DNA from: Paenibacillus_Z sp042653205
GTDB lineage: Bacteria; Bacillota; Bacilli; Paenibacillales; Paenibacillaceae
Assembly: GCF_042653205.1 (NCBI RefSeq)
Contig: NZ_JBHSHY010000002.1
Coordinates: 124,001-188,000, forward strand
Direction of reading: 5' to 3'
Length of the DNA: 64,000 bases
A program made the translations under genes and the position numbers. The stretch's first letter is position 1; each line of letters begins with the position of its first letter. Positions 42,409-50,869 of the stretch are shown here, piece by piece. A model generated the notes under the pieces. The model was not told where the DNA came from and did no database searches. It saw only the letters and a list, made by a program, of their open reading frames with translations.

Positions 42409-42919
42409 GCTCATCGGCGCGGCGCTTATCATCTTCGCCGGCACTATGATCGGCTGGCTGCAGGCCGCCCGCTACGCCGCGCGCCCGAATCAGATTCGCC
42501 AGCTGATCCACGCGCTGCAGCGGCTCGAGACCGAGATCGGCTACGGCTTCACACCGCTGCCGGAAGCGATCGCGCGCTGCGCCGCGCACGTGCCGGAGCC
42601 GGCCGCCTCGCTGCTGCGGGACGTGAACGGACGACTGGCCGGAGCCGGCGAGCCGTCGTTCCGGGACAGCTGGGAAGCGGCCGTCGCGGCGATCTGGCCG
42701 AATACGGCGATGCGGCAGCCCGAACAGGCTGCCCTCGTCCGGCTCGGCCATAGCCTCGGCATCAGCGACCGCGAGGATCAGCTGAAGCATCTGAAGCTCG
42801 CGGCGCAGCAGCTGGCGTTCGAAGAGGAGGCGGCAAGGCAGGACAGCGCGAGGTACGCGAAGATGTGGCGAAGCTTGGGCGTGCTCACGGCGGCGCTTAT
42901 CGTCATTTTGATTCTTTAG
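42401..42919 (+). CDS. spoIIIAB: stage III sporulation protein AB
   Basis: A 172-residue protein with a membrane segment at each end (LIGAALIIFAGTMIGWLQAA and LGVLTAALIVILIL) and a helical middle (QIRQLIHALQRLETEIGYGF, ALVRLGHSLGISDREDQLKH). It resembles the GspF-like membrane platform proteins of type II secretion. It overlaps the end of spoIIIAA and belongs to the same operon. Confidence 0.9.
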   Translation: MVKLIGAALIIFAGTMIGWLQAARYAARPNQIRQLIHALQRLETEIGYGFTPLPEAIARCAAHVPEPAASLLRDVNGRLAGAGEPSFRDSWEAAVAAIWPNTAMRQPEQAALVRLGHSLGISDREDQLKHLKLAAQQLAFEEEAARQDSARYAKMWRSLGVLTAALIVILIL

Positions 42920-42934
42920 TGGGGTGCCGGAAGC

Positions 42935-43138
42935 ATGAACATTGATGTGAGCGCCATTTTCCAGATTGCCGGGATCGGCATCATAACGGCCATGATTCAT
43001 ACGGTGCTGAAGCAGATGGGCAAGGAAGACATGGCGCATTGGGTAACGCTGATCGGCTTTGTCGTCGTCCTGTTTATGGTCATCCGGCTGTTGAACGACC
43101 TGTTCCAGGAGATCAAGACGATCTTCCTGTTTCAATGA
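42935..43138 (+). CDS. spoIIIAC: stage III sporulation protein AC
   Basis: A 67-residue protein with two hydrophobic segments (IFQIAGIGIITAMIHTVLKQ and WVTLIGFVVVLFMVIRLL) and the conserved GKEDMAHWV loop. It is a small membrane subunit of the SpoIIIA complex, similar in plan to SpoIIIAD. Confidence 0.9.
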   Translation: MNIDVSAIFQIAGIGIITAMIHTVLKQMGKEDMAHWVTLIGFVVVLFMVIRLLNDLFQEIKTIFLFQ

Positions 43139-43179
43139 AAACCGGCGCAAACGCATGAGGGCGGGACGGTGAGTAGGGT

Positions 43180-43575
43180 ATGGAGATCATCCAGATAGTC
43201 GGCCTGGGGCTCGTCGCCACCGTGCTCGTGCTCGTCGTGCGGGAGCAGAAGCCGATGTTCGCGTTCCTCCTGGCGGCGTTCACGGGGCTCTTCATCTTCC
43301 TGTTCGTCATCGGCAAGATCGAGACGGTCATCGGCGTGCTGGAGCAGCTCGCGGACCGCTCGGGCATTCCGTCCATCTACTTGAAGACGGTGCTCAAAAT
43401 CATCGGCATCGCGTACATCGCGGAATTCGGCTCGCAGATCGTCCGGGACGCCGGCCAGGAAAGCATCGCTTCCAAAATCGAGTTCGCGGGCAAAATTCTC
43501 ATTCTCGTCATGGCCGTCCCCATCATCAGCGTCATCGTCGAAACCGTGCTCGGCCTATTGCCGATAGGGAGTTGA
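43180..43575 (+). CDS. spoIIIAD: stage III sporulation protein AD
   Basis: A 131-residue membrane protein with about four hydrophobic segments (IVGLGLVATVLVLVVREQKP, FAFLLAAFTGLFIFLFVIGK, ILILVMAVPIISVIVETVL) and the conserved DAGQESIASKIEFAGK region. It is part of the membrane core of the SpoIIIA channel. The stop lies five bases before the chosen spoIIIAE start. Confidence 0.9.
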   Translation: MEIIQIVGLGLVATVLVLVVREQKPMFAFLLAAFTGLFIFLFVIGKIETVIGVLEQLADRSGIPSIYLKTVLKIIGIAYIAEFGSQIVRDAGQESIASKIEFAGKILILVMAVPIISVIVETVLGLLPIGS

Positions 43576-43580
43576 AGCTT

Positions 43581-44849
43581 ATGCGGCAGCGCGCCATCAG
43601 CTGCATCGTCTTTCCGTTGCTGCTCTTGTGGGGGCTGCTTATCCTGCTGCCGGCTGCCGCGTCGGGGGAGCCGGCGAATGAACCGGCGGCGAACGGGGCG
43701 CAGGCGGACGGTGCCCCGGCCGCGTCCGAACCGGACGAGCGGCAGGCGGAGGCAGTCAACAAGCATATTACGGACGAGCAGCTGAACGGCATCGATACGG
43801 AGGCGGTGGAGAGCTACTGGAGCAAGCTGATGAACGAGTACGGCGGCTTCTTCCCCGACCGCGACGTCCCGAGCTTTATCGAGATGATCATGCCGGGCGG
43901 GGAAGGGCTGAAGCTGACGACGGTTTTGTCCGGCTTGCTGCGGTACATGCTGCACGAGGTGCTCTACAACGGGAAGCTGCTCGTGACGATCGTCATTCTG
44001 ACGGTGTTCAGCATGATGCTGGAGACGATGCAGACGGCGTTCGAGCGCAACACGGTCAGCAAAGTGGCGTACAGCATCACTTACATGGTCATGATCGTAC
44101 TCGCGGTCAACAGCTTCAACGTCGCGATCGGGTACGCGAAGGACGCCATCACCGGCATGATCCAGTTCATGATGGCGATGGTCCCGCTGCTGCTGACGCT
44201 GCTCGCGACGATGGGCAGCATGGTAACGGTCACGGTGCTCCATCCCTTGATTGTGTTCATGATCCACGCGGTCGGCTCGGTCATCTACACGATCGTGTTC
44301 CCACTGCTGTTCTTCTCCGCCGTGCTGCACATCGCGAGCGCGCTGTCCGACCGGTTCAAAGTCACGCAGCTGGCCAACGTGCTCCGCAACGTCGGCGTCG
44401 GGCTGATGGGCGTCATGCTGACCGTGTTCCTCGGGGTCATCTCGGTGCAGGGGGCGACGGGGTCGGTAGCCGACGGGGTGACGATGCGGACCGCCAAGTT
44501 CGTCACCGGCAACTTCGTACCGGTCATCGGGCGGACATTCTCCGACGCGGCGGACACGGTCCTGTCGGCGTCGATGATCGTGAAGAACGCCATCGGCATC
44601 GCGGGGGTCGTCATCATCCTGTTCCTGTGCGCCTTCCCCGCCGTGAAGATCATCACGCTGGCGCTCATCTACAACGTCGCCGCTGCGGTCATGCAGCCGC
44701 TCGGCGACAGCCCGATCGTGGGCTGCCTGCAGACCATCGGCAAAACACTGATTTACGTCTTCGCCGCGCTGGCCGCGGTCGGACTCATGTTCTTCCTGGC
44801 GATCACCATCATTCTCACGGCCGGCAACGCGGCGATCATGATGAAGTAG
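43581..44849 (+). CDS. spoIIIAE: stage III sporulation protein AE
   Basis: A 422-residue polytopic membrane protein of the permease-like SpoIIIAE family. A signal peptide (LLLLWGLLILLPAAASG) is followed by an Ala/Glu-rich spacer, then a conserved WSKLMNEYGGFFPDRDVP segment and eight or so membrane helices (MVMIVLAVNSFNVAIGYAKD, LGVISVQGATGSVADGVTMR, GNFVPVIGRTFSDAADTVL). GGGAG precedes ATG 43581; a TTG three codons upstream overlaps the spoIIIAD stop. It is the largest membrane subunit of the channel. Confidence 0.9.
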   Translation: MRQRAISCIVFPLLLLWGLLILLPAAASGEPANEPAANGAQADGAPAASEPDERQAEAVNKHITDEQLNGIDTEAVESYWSKLMNEYGGFFPDRDVPSFIEMIMPGGEGLKLTTVLSGLLRYMLHEVLYNGKLLVTIVILTVFSMMLETMQTAFERNTVSKVAYSITYMVMIVLAVNSFNVAIGYAKDAITGMIQFMMAMVPLLLTLLATMGSMVTVTVLHPLIVFMIHAVGSVIYTIVFPLLFFSAVLHIASALSDRFKVTQLANVLRNVGVGLMGVMLTVFLGVISVQGATGSVADGVTMRTAKFVTGNFVPVIGRTFSDAADTVLSASMIVKNAIGIAGVVIILFLCAFPAVKIITLALIYNVAAAVMQPLGDSPIVGCLQTIGKTLIYVFAALAAVGLMFFLAITIILTAGNAAIMMK

Positions 44850-44862
44850 CGGAGGCGATGGC

Positions 44863-45582
44863 ATGCTTACCTGGCTGGCCGTATGGCTGCAGCAAATCAT
44901 AGCGGTCGTGCTGCTGGCGGGCTTCATCGACCTCCTGCTCCCGAACAAGGCGATGCAGCGGTACGTCCGGCTGGTGGCCGGCCTGATCGTCCTGCTGACG
45001 ATCCTGACCCCGATCATCCGGGTGCTGCAGGGCGACTTCAGCGCCAAGCTGGACGCGCAGGTGCGGGAATGGGCCCAGGCGGGATCGGCGAAGGAGCTGC
45101 GCATGCCGACGCTTCAAGACATCCAGGAGGAGGCGGAGAAGCTGAAGCGAAACGACGCCGCATCGGCGGCGGCGCTGGCCGAGCGGCAGCTGGCGGACGC
45201 GATGAAGGCGGGCATCGAGCAGGCGACCGGGCTGGCGGTGACGGCGGTGGACGTGCGGGTGGCGGCGGGCAAGGACGGGAAGCCCGCGGGGATCGGCGGC
45301 GTCCGGGTTACGCTCGCACGGGAACCGCGGGGCGGCCCGGATGACGGCGGGACGGCGGGCGAAGCCGAAGACGGGGCGGTGCCGCCGGTCGAGGATGTGG
45401 CCGTGGAGGTCGACGCGGCGCCGGCGGCTCCCGGGAACGCCCCGGCAGACGAGGCGGCGCTGAAGCCCGCTTCGGACGCGGCCGCGGACGCGGTCCGGGC
45501 GGCGCTGCGGGAAGGCTGGTCCGTCAACCCGGCGGCCGTCGACGTGCTGGAACCGGCGCCGGAAGCGGCGGCCGCGCGATAG
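44863..45582 (+). CDS. spoIIIAF: stage III sporulation protein AF
   Basis: A 239-residue protein with two N-terminal membrane segments (WLQQIIAVVLLAGFIDLLLP, YVRLVAGLIVLLTILTPIIR) and an external domain. VVLLAGFIDLLLPNKAMQRY is the family signature. The last about 80 residues are unusually Ala/Glu/Pro-rich and longer than in B. subtilis SpoIIIAF. It belongs to the SpoIIIA complex and starts 13 bases after spoIIIAE. Confidence 0.85.
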   Translation: MLTWLAVWLQQIIAVVLLAGFIDLLLPNKAMQRYVRLVAGLIVLLTILTPIIRVLQGDFSAKLDAQVREWAQAGSAKELRMPTLQDIQEEAEKLKRNDAASAAALAERQLADAMKAGIEQATGLAVTAVDVRVAAGKDGKPAGIGGVRVTLAREPRGGPDDGGTAGEAEDGAVPPVEDVAVEVDAAPAAPGNAPADEAALKPASDAAADAVRAALREGWSVNPAAVDVLEPAPEAAAAR

Positions 45583-45598
45583 GAAGGGGGGGACGACG

Positions 45599-46237
45599 TT
45601 GGCCAAATGGCTGGACGGGCTGGAGTCGACCGTCGGCAAAGGAAACGGGGGACCGAAGCGGGTACGCACGCTGCGCTGGCTGCTCGTCATCGGCGGCATC
45701 GGAGCCGCGCTGATGCTCCTCAATTCGTTTCTGACGTTTCAGAAAGTGCCGCAGCAGCAGCAGGATCAGTCGCAGGCGAATGCGCCGCCCAGCGAGCCGG
45801 CGTTGAAGTTTGGGAGCGACCCGAGCGACCCCTTCGAGGCCATCGAGCAGCCGCTCGAAAGCCGCTTGAAGGAAATGCTCGAGCACATCGTCGGCGTCGG
45901 TCCCGTGGACGTCATGGTCACCGTCGACTCCACCGAAGAAGCGGTCGTGCAGATCGACGAGAAGGAAGCGCAGCAGATTACGAACGAGACGGACAAGAAC
46001 GGCGGCAAACGGACGATCACCTCGATCACGAAAGAGGGACATGTCGTCCTGTACGATACGGACGGCGACAGCGCGCCGATCATCGTCAAGCGGATCCAGC
46101 CGAAAATCAGGGGCGTGCTCATCGTCGCCCAAGGCGCGGAGAACGGCACGGTGCGCAGGCTCATCATCGACGCCGTGGAGAAGGGTCTCAACGTTGCGGT
46201 GAACCGAATCTCGGTCATCCCCCGCAAGCATCAATAG
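45599..46237 (+). CDS. spoIIIAG: stage III sporulation protein AG
   Basis: A 212-residue single-pass protein. After the membrane segment (WLLVIGGIGAALMLLNSFLT) the external domain has KEMLEHIVGVGPVDVMVTVD and the conserved RGVLIVAQGAENGTVRRLII, the ring-building motif shared with FliF and EscJ proteins. SpoIIIAG forms a large ring in the intermembrane space. Translation starts at TTG after GGAAGGGGGG. Confidence 0.9.
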   Translation: MAKWLDGLESTVGKGNGGPKRVRTLRWLLVIGGIGAALMLLNSFLTFQKVPQQQQDQSQANAPPSEPALKFGSDPSDPFEAIEQPLESRLKEMLEHIVGVGPVDVMVTVDSTEEAVVQIDEKEAQQITNETDKNGGKRTITSITKEGHVVLYDTDGDSAPIIVKRIQPKIRGVLIVAQGAENGTVRRLIIDAVEKGLNVAVNRISVIPRKHQ

Positions 46238-46276
46238 ATTCCAAAGGATTACAATTAAAAGGGAGGCTGTACAGGA

Positions 46277-47029
46277 ATGAATAACAAAAGGCAAACGGTT
46301 TGGCTCGTGTCGATGCTCAGCTTGATGGTGATTTTGTCCGCGTATTACCTGTTCACGGAAGACGTCAGCACGCCGTCGAACGACATCGTGACGACGGACG
46401 GCGCGGGGCAGCAAGGCGCGAAGAGCGACGCCACGGAGGCATCCGGCTCGGCGGCCGGCAACGACGCCATCGTCACGAACGAAGTGACGGACGGCGGCGC
46501 GGATGCCGGCAACGCGGCGGACCAAGCGGCGGCGGACAGCGCTTCCGCGGACGATCAGGCTGCGGGCGGCGCTTCCGCCGCGAACGGCGGCACGGCGGAA
46601 AACGCGGCAAGCGGCGGCAAGGACGCGGCCAAGTCGGACGAAGACGTGCTGAAGGAAATGGCAGAAGCGGGCGGCGTGGCGACGAGCGTGTTCAGCCAGC
46701 TGCAGGAGCGGCGGGACGACAGCTACTACGACGAATTCAACAAGCTGATGGGTCAAGTGTCGGACACGAAGCTGAGCGACAAGGACGCCGCCGCTTCGAT
46801 GGAGCAGCTCGACTTGCTGGAGGACAAGAACGCGAAGATCACGGCGCTTGAGGAAGAGCTCTCGAAGCAGTTCGGCAACGCAGCCGTTGTCCCAGACGCG
46901 AACGACCGCTACAAGATCGTCGTGCAGAGCGACAAGCTCGAGCGCAGCCAGGCGGACAGCATCCTGACGACGGCGATCGAGGAGCTCGGCTTGACGCCGG
47001 ACCAGCTGACGATCCAGTACGTGAAGTGA
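46277..47029 (+). CDS. spoIIIAH: stage III sporulation protein AH
   Basis: A 250-residue single-pass protein that binds SpoIIQ of the forespore to join the two halves of the channel. The membrane segment is VWLVSMLSLMVILSAYYLF; a low-complexity linker of about 95 residues rich in Ala, Gly, Asp and Ser follows, then the YscJ/FliF-like ring domain (FSQLQERRDDSYYDEFNKLM, IVVQSDKLERSQADSI). The linker is longer than in B. subtilis. It ends the spoIIIA operon before a strong terminator. Confidence 0.9.
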   Translation: MNNKRQTVWLVSMLSLMVILSAYYLFTEDVSTPSNDIVTTDGAGQQGAKSDATEASGSAAGNDAIVTNEVTDGGADAGNAADQAAADSASADDQAAGGASAANGGTAENAASGGKDAAKSDEDVLKEMAEAGGVATSVFSQLQERRDDSYYDEFNKLMGQVSDTKLSDKDAAASMEQLDLLEDKNAKITALEEELSKQFGNAAVVPDANDRYKIVVQSDKLERSQADSILTTAIEELGLTPDQLTIQYVK

Positions 47030-47038
47030 CGCCGGGCG

Positions 47039-47076
47039 GGCCCCGGCGCCGGATTCCCCGGCGCCCGGGGCTTTTT
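47039..47076 (+). terminator. spoIIIA operon terminator
   Basis: GCCCCGGCGCCGG and CCGGCGCCCGGGGC form a very stable stem with a short loop, followed by T5. It ends the spoIIIA transcript before accB. Confidence 0.85.
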
Positions 47077-47124
47077 CCGTGCCGGGCCCGTCCAAATTGG
47101 GGGCTTCGTGTTCGGCCGGAGTTA

Positions 47125-47133
47125 TGCTATAAT
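47125..47133 (+). promoter_or_regulatory. extended -10 promoter of accBC
   Basis: TGCTATAAT is an extended -10 element with a weak -35 (TTCGTG) at 47105-47110. It leaves a leader of about 120 bases before accB. No clear FapR operator was seen. Confidence 0.55.
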
Positions 47134-47258
47134 ATGATTTGCTATGCGCAGGCACGGAGAGGACAAGCGCCTTCCGGCGGCCGCGAACGAAGCGCTTACA
47201 TATAAACGAGCACGAAGCGTCCCGCAGCGAGGATGCAAAAACTTTTAGGAGTGAAACG

Positions 47259-47753
47259 ATGTTTAAACTGAGCGAGATTAAAGAATTGATCAAGCTAATC
47301 GACGGGACCTCGGTCCATGAGCTCGAAATCGAAAACGACGGCGCGCGTCTCATGATCCGCAAACCCGGCAAAACCGAAGTGGTGAACGTCCAGCAAGGCG
47401 CGCCTCTCGTTCCTACATATACGCAGGTTTCCCCGCCCATCGTCGAGGTGCAGCAAACCGCGCCGCAGAACGCGGGACAGGCCGCTCCGGCCCCGGGCGC
47501 CGCGAACAGCGGCTACCACCAGATCGTATCGCCGATGGTCGGCACCTTCTACCGCGCGTCCTCGCCGGACAAGCCGCCGTACGTCAACGTAGGTGAGCGC
47601 ATTAACGAAAAATCCATCGTCTGCATTCTCGAAGCGATGAAGCTGATGAACGAGCTCGAGGCGGAAGTGCGCGGCGAGATCGTCGAGATTCTCGTCGAGA
47701 ACGGACAACTTGTCGAGTACGGACAGCCGTTGTTCCTTGTCAAGCCGGAATAA
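47259..47753 (+). CDS. accB: biotin carboxyl carrier protein of acetyl-CoA carboxylase
   Basis: A 164-residue BCCP. N-terminal MFKLSEIKELIKLIDGTSV, a Pro/Ala-rich hinge (residues about 50-85), then the biotinyl domain with the biotinylated K128 in CILEAMKLMNELEAE. It carries the carboxyl group from biotin carboxylase to the transferase in fatty acid synthesis. GGAG precedes the ATG. It is upstream of accC as usual. Confidence 0.95.
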   Translation: MFKLSEIKELIKLIDGTSVHELEIENDGARLMIRKPGKTEVVNVQQGAPLVPTYTQVSPPIVEVQQTAPQNAGQAAPAPGAANSGYHQIVSPMVGTFYRASSPDKPPYVNVGERINEKSIVCILEAMKLMNELEAEVRGEIVEILVENGQLVEYGQPLFLVKPE

Positions 47754-47810
47754 GCCGTTCCCGGACCGGGACGACGCCGGAAACATCGGACACGAGAGGA
47801 GCTTTTACCC

Positions 47811-49181
47811 GTGAAATTCAACAAAATCCTGATCGCGAACCGCGGCGAAATCGCCGTTCGCATCATACGCGCCTGCCGCGAGCTTGGCATTGAAACCGTT
47901 GCCGTGTACTCCGAGGCCGACCGCGAATCGCTTCACGTCCGACTAGCGGACGAGGCGTACTGCATCGGTCCCGTCGCGTCCAAGGACAGCTATTTGAACC
48001 TGACCAACATCATGAGCGTGGCGACGCTGACCAATTGCGACGCCATTCATCCCGGCTACGGCTTTCTCGCGGAAAACGCCGATTTCGCGGAGATTTGCGA
48101 ATCGTGCGGCGTGACCTTCATCGGTCCGTCCCCGACGGCCATCAGCAAAATGGGCGACAAATCCGTCGCCAAATCGACCATGAAGGAAGCGGACGTGCCG
48201 ATCATCCCGGGCTCGGACGGCTTGGTCGAGGATTTGGACGACGCGGTGCGCGTCGCCCGCGAAATCGGTTACCCTGTCATCATCAAGGCGACGGCGGGCG
48301 GCGGGGGCAAAGGCATCCGGATCGCCGAGGACGAGGAATCGCTCGTTTCCCAAATCACGACGGCGCAGCAGGAAGCCCAGAAGGCTTTCGGCAACGCCGG
48401 CGTTTACCTCGAGAAATATTTGACCGGCATGAAGCACGTCGAGATTCAAATCATGGCCGACAAGCACGGCAACGCCGTCCACCTGTTCGAGCGCGACTGC
48501 TCGATTCAGCGCCGCCGTCAGAAGCTCGTGGAGGAAGCGCCCTGCCCGGTGCTCAGTCCGGCGCTTCGCGAGCGGATGGGGCAAGCAGCGGTCCGCGCCG
48601 CGCTGGCGGTCAACTACGCGGGCGCCGGCACGCTCGAGTTTTTGCTCGGGCCGGACGGCAACTTTTACTTCATGGAGATGAACACGCGGATCCAGGTCGA
48701 GCATCCCGTGACCGAGATGATCACGAACGTCGATCTGATCAAGGAAATGATCTCCGTGGCCGAGGGCAATCCGCTCTCCTTCACGCAGGACGACTTGAAG
48801 ATCAACGGATGGGCGATCGAGTGCCGGATCAACGCGGAGGACTCCGAGCGGAACTTCATGCCTTCGCCGGGACAGATCCAGTTCTACCTGGCGCCGGGCG
48901 GCCCGGGCGTCCGCGTGGACAGCGGCGCCTATCCGGGCTATACGATCTCGCCGCACTATGATTCTATGATCGCCAAGCTGATCGTGTGGGGACCGACCCG
49001 CGAGGAGGCCATCGCGCGGATGAAGCGGGCGCTCTCGGAATTCGCGATTGACGGCATCCGGACGACCATTCCGTTTCACCTGAAGCTGCTGAACCATCCG
49101 ATGTTCCTGAAGGGCAACTTCGATATCAAGTTTCTCGAGGAGCACGACGTCAACAACCCCGAAGAATTCGCGCTGGAATAG
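47811..49181 (+). CDS. accC: acetyl-CoA carboxylase, biotin carboxylase subunit
   Basis: A 456-residue ATP-grasp enzyme that carboxylates biotin on AccB. MKFNKILIANRGEIAVRIIR, HPGYGFLAENADFAEICES, KATAGGGGKGIRIAEDE (glycine-rich ATP loop), ERDCSIQRRRQKLVEEAPCP and EMNTRIQVEHPVTE are all present. Translation starts at GTG. It lies 57 bases after accB. Confidence 0.95.
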   Translation: MKFNKILIANRGEIAVRIIRACRELGIETVAVYSEADRESLHVRLADEAYCIGPVASKDSYLNLTNIMSVATLTNCDAIHPGYGFLAENADFAEICESCGVTFIGPSPTAISKMGDKSVAKSTMKEADVPIIPGSDGLVEDLDDAVRVAREIGYPVIIKATAGGGGKGIRIAEDEESLVSQITTAQQEAQKAFGNAGVYLEKYLTGMKHVEIQIMADKHGNAVHLFERDCSIQRRRQKLVEEAPCPVLSPALRERMGQAAVRAALAVNYAGAGTLEFLLGPDGNFYFMEMNTRIQVEHPVTEMITNVDLIKEMISVAEGNPLSFTQDDLKINGWAIECRINAEDSERNFMPSPGQIQFYLAPGGPGVRVDSGAYPGYTISPHYDSMIAKLIVWGPTREEAIARMKRALSEFAIDGIRTTIPFHLKLLNHPMFLKGNFDIKFLEEHDVNNPEEFALE

Positions 49182-49205
49182 GCCGTGAAACAAGTTCCGC
49201 GGCGT

Positions 49206-49234
49206 TTGTCATATTTCCGCCAGAATGCTATAGT
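49206..49234 (+). promoter_or_regulatory. sigma-A promoter of the Asp23 gene
   Basis: TTGTCA (49206-49211) and TATAGT (49229-49234) are 17 bases apart with a TGC extension. Confidence 0.65.
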
Positions 49235-49307
49235 ATAGGAATAAGAAGCGGATAAGCTATCGGCTGGCGGCTGAGGCGCGCAACTTAACGGGAGGTGTAG
49301 GATAACC

Positions 49308-49715
49308 ATGAGTACGCTGGCAGCGGACTATGAAAGAACGGACATGGGGACTATTCAAATCGCACCCGAAGTCATCGAAATCATTGCGGGTCTCGCGACG
49401 ATCGAGGTACAAGGCGTCGCGGGCATGAGCGGCGGATTCGCCGGCGGGATCGCCGAGCTTCTGGGCCGCAAGAACCTGGCCAAAGGCGTGAAGGTCGAAG
49501 TCGGGCAGCGCGAGGCGGCGGTCGACGTGTCCATTATCGTGGAGTACGGCAACCGGATTCCGGAGATCGCTTCGGACATTCAACGCAACGTCAAGCGCTC
49601 GATCGAAATGATGACCGGGCTTCAGGTCGTCGAAGTCAATGTTCATATTCATGACGTTCATTTCAAAATCGCGGAGAAGACCGAGGCGGAAGACCCGCAG
49701 CTTCGTCTCAAATAA
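49308..49715 (+). CDS. yqhY: Asp23/Gls24 family envelope stress protein (YqhY-like)
   Basis: A 135-residue Asp23-family protein. IQIAPEVIEIIAGLATIEVQ, GVAGMSGGF, VDVSIIVEYGNRIPEIASDI and GLQVVEVNVHIHDVHF are typical. In B. subtilis YqhY sits after accBC and is linked to control of acetyl-CoA carboxylase activity. A related domain is present in the AmaP-type gene that follows after a terminator. Confidence 0.85.
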   Translation: MSTLAADYERTDMGTIQIAPEVIEIIAGLATIEVQGVAGMSGGFAGGIAELLGRKNLAKGVKVEVGQREAAVDVSIIVEYGNRIPEIASDIQRNVKRSIEMMTGLQVVEVNVHIHDVHFKIAEKTEAEDPQLRLK

Positions 49716-49740
49716 TCCTCTCGTAGACACGAATGACTCA

Positions 49741-49786
49741 TACCCCCTAGTGGTTGGGCTTGCCGCTCGGCGCTAGGGGGTTTTAT
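49741..49786 (+). terminator. terminator after yqhY
   Basis: ACCCCCTAGTG and CGCTAGGGGGT pair around an 18-base loop that can fold on itself, followed by T4. Confidence 0.75.
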
Positions 49787-49868
49787 CTACGAATGGGAGC
49801 ACCTGCCCGAGTCTTCGGGCGCTGCTTGCATTTCGATGGGAAGAACCGCCCCAAGGAGGCATCTGACG

Positions 49869-50432
49869 TTGATTAGAGTGTTGGACAAGCTGCTGTTGTT
49901 TCTCTACAGTATCGCCATCGGGGCCGTCGCGGCCGTTGCGTTCAGCGCGGGCGTATATTGGTTTCCGGAAGAGTGGCTGAGCAATCTCGTACATAATCTG
50001 TACAACGGCGACATGCGCTGGCTGCAGGTGACGGTCGTCACGGCGGCGGCGGTCGTCTTCCTCATCAGCTTGCGGTTCTTCTATATTGCGCTTCGGCCGA
50101 GTAACGCGTCCGCCCCGTCGATCGATCAGCGGACGGAGTTCGGCGACATCCGCATTTCGCTAGACACGGTCGAGAATTTGGCGCTCAAGGCGGCCGCGCG
50201 CCAGCGCGGCGTGAAAGACCTGAAGGCGCGGATCCGCATCGGCGAGGCTGGCATCGAGGTGTCGCTGCGCGCCATCGCGGACGGCGAAAGCTCCATTCCG
50301 ACGCTGACGGAAGACATTCAGCGCGCGGTCAAATCCCATGTCGAGGAAATCACGGGCATTCCCGTCGCGAGCGTGTCCGTCTACGTGGCGAACATCATCC
50401 AAACCGCGAATTTTAAAAGCCGGGTCGAATAG
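49869..50432 (+). CDS. amaP: alkaline shock response membrane anchor protein AmaP
   Basis: A 187-residue protein with two N-terminal membrane segments (LLFLYSIAIGAVAAVAFSAG, VVTAAAVVFLISLRFFYIAL) and a C-terminal Asp23-like domain (GDIRISLDTVENLALKAAAR, ITGIPVASVSVYVANI). AmaP anchors Asp23 at the membrane in staphylococci. The start is TTG 49869 (IRVLDKLL) after AAGGAGG at nine bases. A DUF2273 gene follows directly. Confidence 0.85.
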   Translation: MIRVLDKLLLFLYSIAIGAVAAVAFSAGVYWFPEEWLSNLVHNLYNGDMRWLQVTVVTAAAVVFLISLRFFYIALRPSNASAPSIDQRTEFGDIRISLDTVENLALKAAARQRGVKDLKARIRIGEAGIEVSLRAIADGESSIPTLTEDIQRAVKSHVEEITGIPVASVSVYVANIIQTANFKSRVE

Positions 50433-50443
50433 GGGTGGTGCCG

Positions 50444-50674
50444 ATGTGGAAGGAAATTTGGACAACCTATGGCGGACGGATCGCCGGCGTGTCCGTCGGC
50501 GTTATTCTCGGGCTTCTTTATTTTATCGTCGGTTTTTGGGATATGCTGTTTTTCGGCCTGCTGTTATGGGCCGGTTATGCCATCGGTAAGATGAAGGACG
50601 CCCAGCGGGGACCGATCATTCCGTGGCAGCAGCTCGTGGAATGGCTGACGGAGCGATGGCGGCCGTTCAAATAA
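50444..50674 (+). CDS. DUF2273 small membrane protein
   Basis: A 76-residue protein with two hydrophobic segments (IAGVSVGVILGLLYFIVGFW, MLFFGLLLWAGYAIGKMKD). DUF2273 proteins are encoded with AmaP and Asp23 family genes and are thought to be part of the same envelope complex. It starts 12 bases after amaP; ATG 50444 has the better ribosome site than the GTG nine bases earlier. Confidence 0.85.
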   Translation: MWKEIWTTYGGRIAGVSVGVILGLLYFIVGFWDMLFFGLLLWAGYAIGKMKDAQRGPIIPWQQLVEWLTERWRPFK

Positions 50675-50738
50675 CGCTATGGTCTCCTCCGTACCCCGGA
50701 CAACGCGGCAGCCGTTCGGGGCAGGGAGGAGATCATAA

Positions 50739-50817
50739 TTTGAAATCCGATCTGCCCCTCGCCTGCGAGGGGTTGCGTTCGGATTTCGCTTCGGCACGAC
50801 GGGTCGCCGCCCGGTAG
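50739..50817 (+). other. structured leader or 25-codon small ORF upstream of nusB
   Basis: GAAATCCGA (50742-50750) pairs with TCGGATTTC (50779-50787), enclosing a second stem CCCCTC/GAGGGG with small internal loops. The same stretch is an open frame of 25 codons from TTG 50739, preceded by GGGAGGAG, ending at TAG 50815-50817. It lies about 50 bases before nusB. It could be a folded regulatory leader, a leader peptide, or neither; no T tract follows. Confidence 0.4.
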
Positions 50818-50869
50818 TAGGGTCGGCGAACGGTGCCTTGACGAATTTTAAGGAGCGGTCAGAGAACAG

